Shown here in pieces: positions 20,125-20,634 of a DNA stretch of 20,634 bases. Positions within the stretch are counted from its first letter, which is position 1; each line of letters begins with the position of its first letter. The DNA lies in assembly GCA_964520325.1 (NCBI GenBank), contig CAZFOB010000033.1, forward strand, positions 1 through 20,634, written 5' to 3'. The stretch comes from CAZFOB01 sp964520325. GTDB taxonomy: Bacteria; Actinomycetota; JAICYB01. The notes below the pieces were generated by a model. The model had not been told where the DNA came from. It searched no databases and saw only the letters and a list, made by a program, of their open reading frames with translations. Both the position numbers and the translations under genes were made by a program.

Positions 20125-20130
20125 ATCATA
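20125..20130 (-). promoter_or_regulatory. Predicted -10 box (TATGAT) of the antitoxin
   Basis: On the minus strand TATGAT ends 9 bases before the antitoxin ATG. It is a close match to TATAAT and fits the leaderless layout. Confidence 0.5.
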
Positions 20131-20192
20131 GATGAATCCAAGTCACTCCTTCGAAGTGCGACCAAGCGCCAGGGGCAGCATTCGAGATCAAG

Positions 20193-20634
20193 CTAGGGCT
20201 TGCCGATCGCACCTTCTACGAAGCGGCGGATCGACGCCATCACGTCCGGGTCCTTCTCGGGCTCGCCTTCGATCGACACGGTCTCGTTCTTCGCGCCTGC
20301 GATCAAGCACGCAGTTCCTCCCCGTTGCTGCCTGGACCGGCCAGGACGAGGGCTGGAACATCCAGTTTTCTCGCAGCGGCGGTCGCATCGAGACCCTCGA
20401 AGGTCGGCGCCGATCCGATCGTGACGACGCCCTTCACCCACTTCGAGGCGGCGGCGGCCGCGACGCCGGCCGTGCCGCCCACTTCGGTCCCAACGACGAC
20501 GATGTCGTCGACGCCGAAGAGACGAAGGACCTCGAGGCCGGTGTTAACCGAACGTGCCGGCCTCCACGAGGGCTTGCAGTCGGCCCCCGGGTCGCCCGGA
20601 CAGATCTGCCCACGTTCCTCGCTCCACTATCCGT
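20193..20634 (-). pseudogene. Broken alpha/beta-hydrolase-like gene (continues past the window edge)
   Basis: Two minus-strand frames together give one plausible protein. From about 20626 the first frame reads GQICPGDPGADCKPSW, then GLEVLRLFGVDDIVVVGTEV, GGTAGVAAAAASKWVKGVVT and LDVPALVLAGPGSNGEELRA, stopping at 20303. A second frame continues IAGAKNETVSIEGEPEKDPD and VMASIRRFVEGAIGKP to a stop at 20193. The join lies around 20303-20345. VVVGTEVGGTAG resembles a nucleophile elbow but has Glu where hydrolases have Ser. A TAG at 20627-20629 also interrupts the first frame near the edge. The hydrolase label is tentative; that the gene is frameshifted is better supported than its name. Confidence 0.5.

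Overview
The window is GC-rich, gene-dense bacterial DNA. It looks like an actinobacterium, possibly of the Acidimicrobiia or a related uncultured lineage. The evidence is that tRNA genes lack an encoded CCA, many starts are GTG or TTG, and many genes have a TAnnnT -10 box only 6-10 bases before the start codon (the leaderless layout common in Actinobacteria). The gene order tRNA-Ser / SRP RNA / dnaX / recR ... ask / asd also echoes the M. tuberculosis dnaX-recR-ask-asd neighbourhood. The class-level assignment is inference.

Layout. 1-590: the minus-strand nucleotidyltransferase half of an NTase-HEPN module whose HEPN partner is cut off after about 19 codons. 680-2245: acyl-CoA synthetase. 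2270-4816: housekeeping block of tRNA-Ser(GGA), small SRP RNA, dnaX and recR; recR appears to start at a CTG overlapping the dnaX stop. 4923-10663: accessory interval with a large secreted subtilase carrying five Calx-beta repeats (two of them copied as a perfect 635-base duplicate), a lipoprotein, a fossil P-loop kinase N-terminus, a methyltransferase and an intact VapBC pair. 10674-12977: aspartate kinase and aspartate-semialdehyde dehydrogenase, the first two steps from aspartate towards lysine, threonine and methionine. 13003-13309: a small, apparently frameshifted secreted protein, a hairpin and tRNA-Pro(CGG). 13365-16799: NfeD-like membrane protein, RidA-like protein, PimB-like glycosyltransferase (probably CTG start) and a conserved-looking hypothetical. 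16809-18950: a small membrane protein, a secreted repeat protein and a nuclease lipoprotein with a perfect palindrome inside its linker.

19032-20634 is a decayed mobile region. It begins with the 3' half of a tRNA-Phe gene, broken at the anticodon loop as expected of an integrative-element attachment site. Next come two oppositely oriented pieces of an IS630-family transposase; one of them truncates the VapC-type toxin of a Phd/YefM-VapC pair and leaves an orphan antitoxin. The end is a broken alpha/beta-hydrolase-like gene.

The clearest themes are three toxin-antitoxin-type modules in different states (one intact, two broken), repeated use of leaderless promoters, and several probable non-canonical start codons (CTG twice, possibly ATC). 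I see no CRISPR array, no complete mobile element and no intact unknown multi-gene defence system. The least explained items are the repeat protein at 17294-18325 and the in-gene palindrome at 18847-18884.
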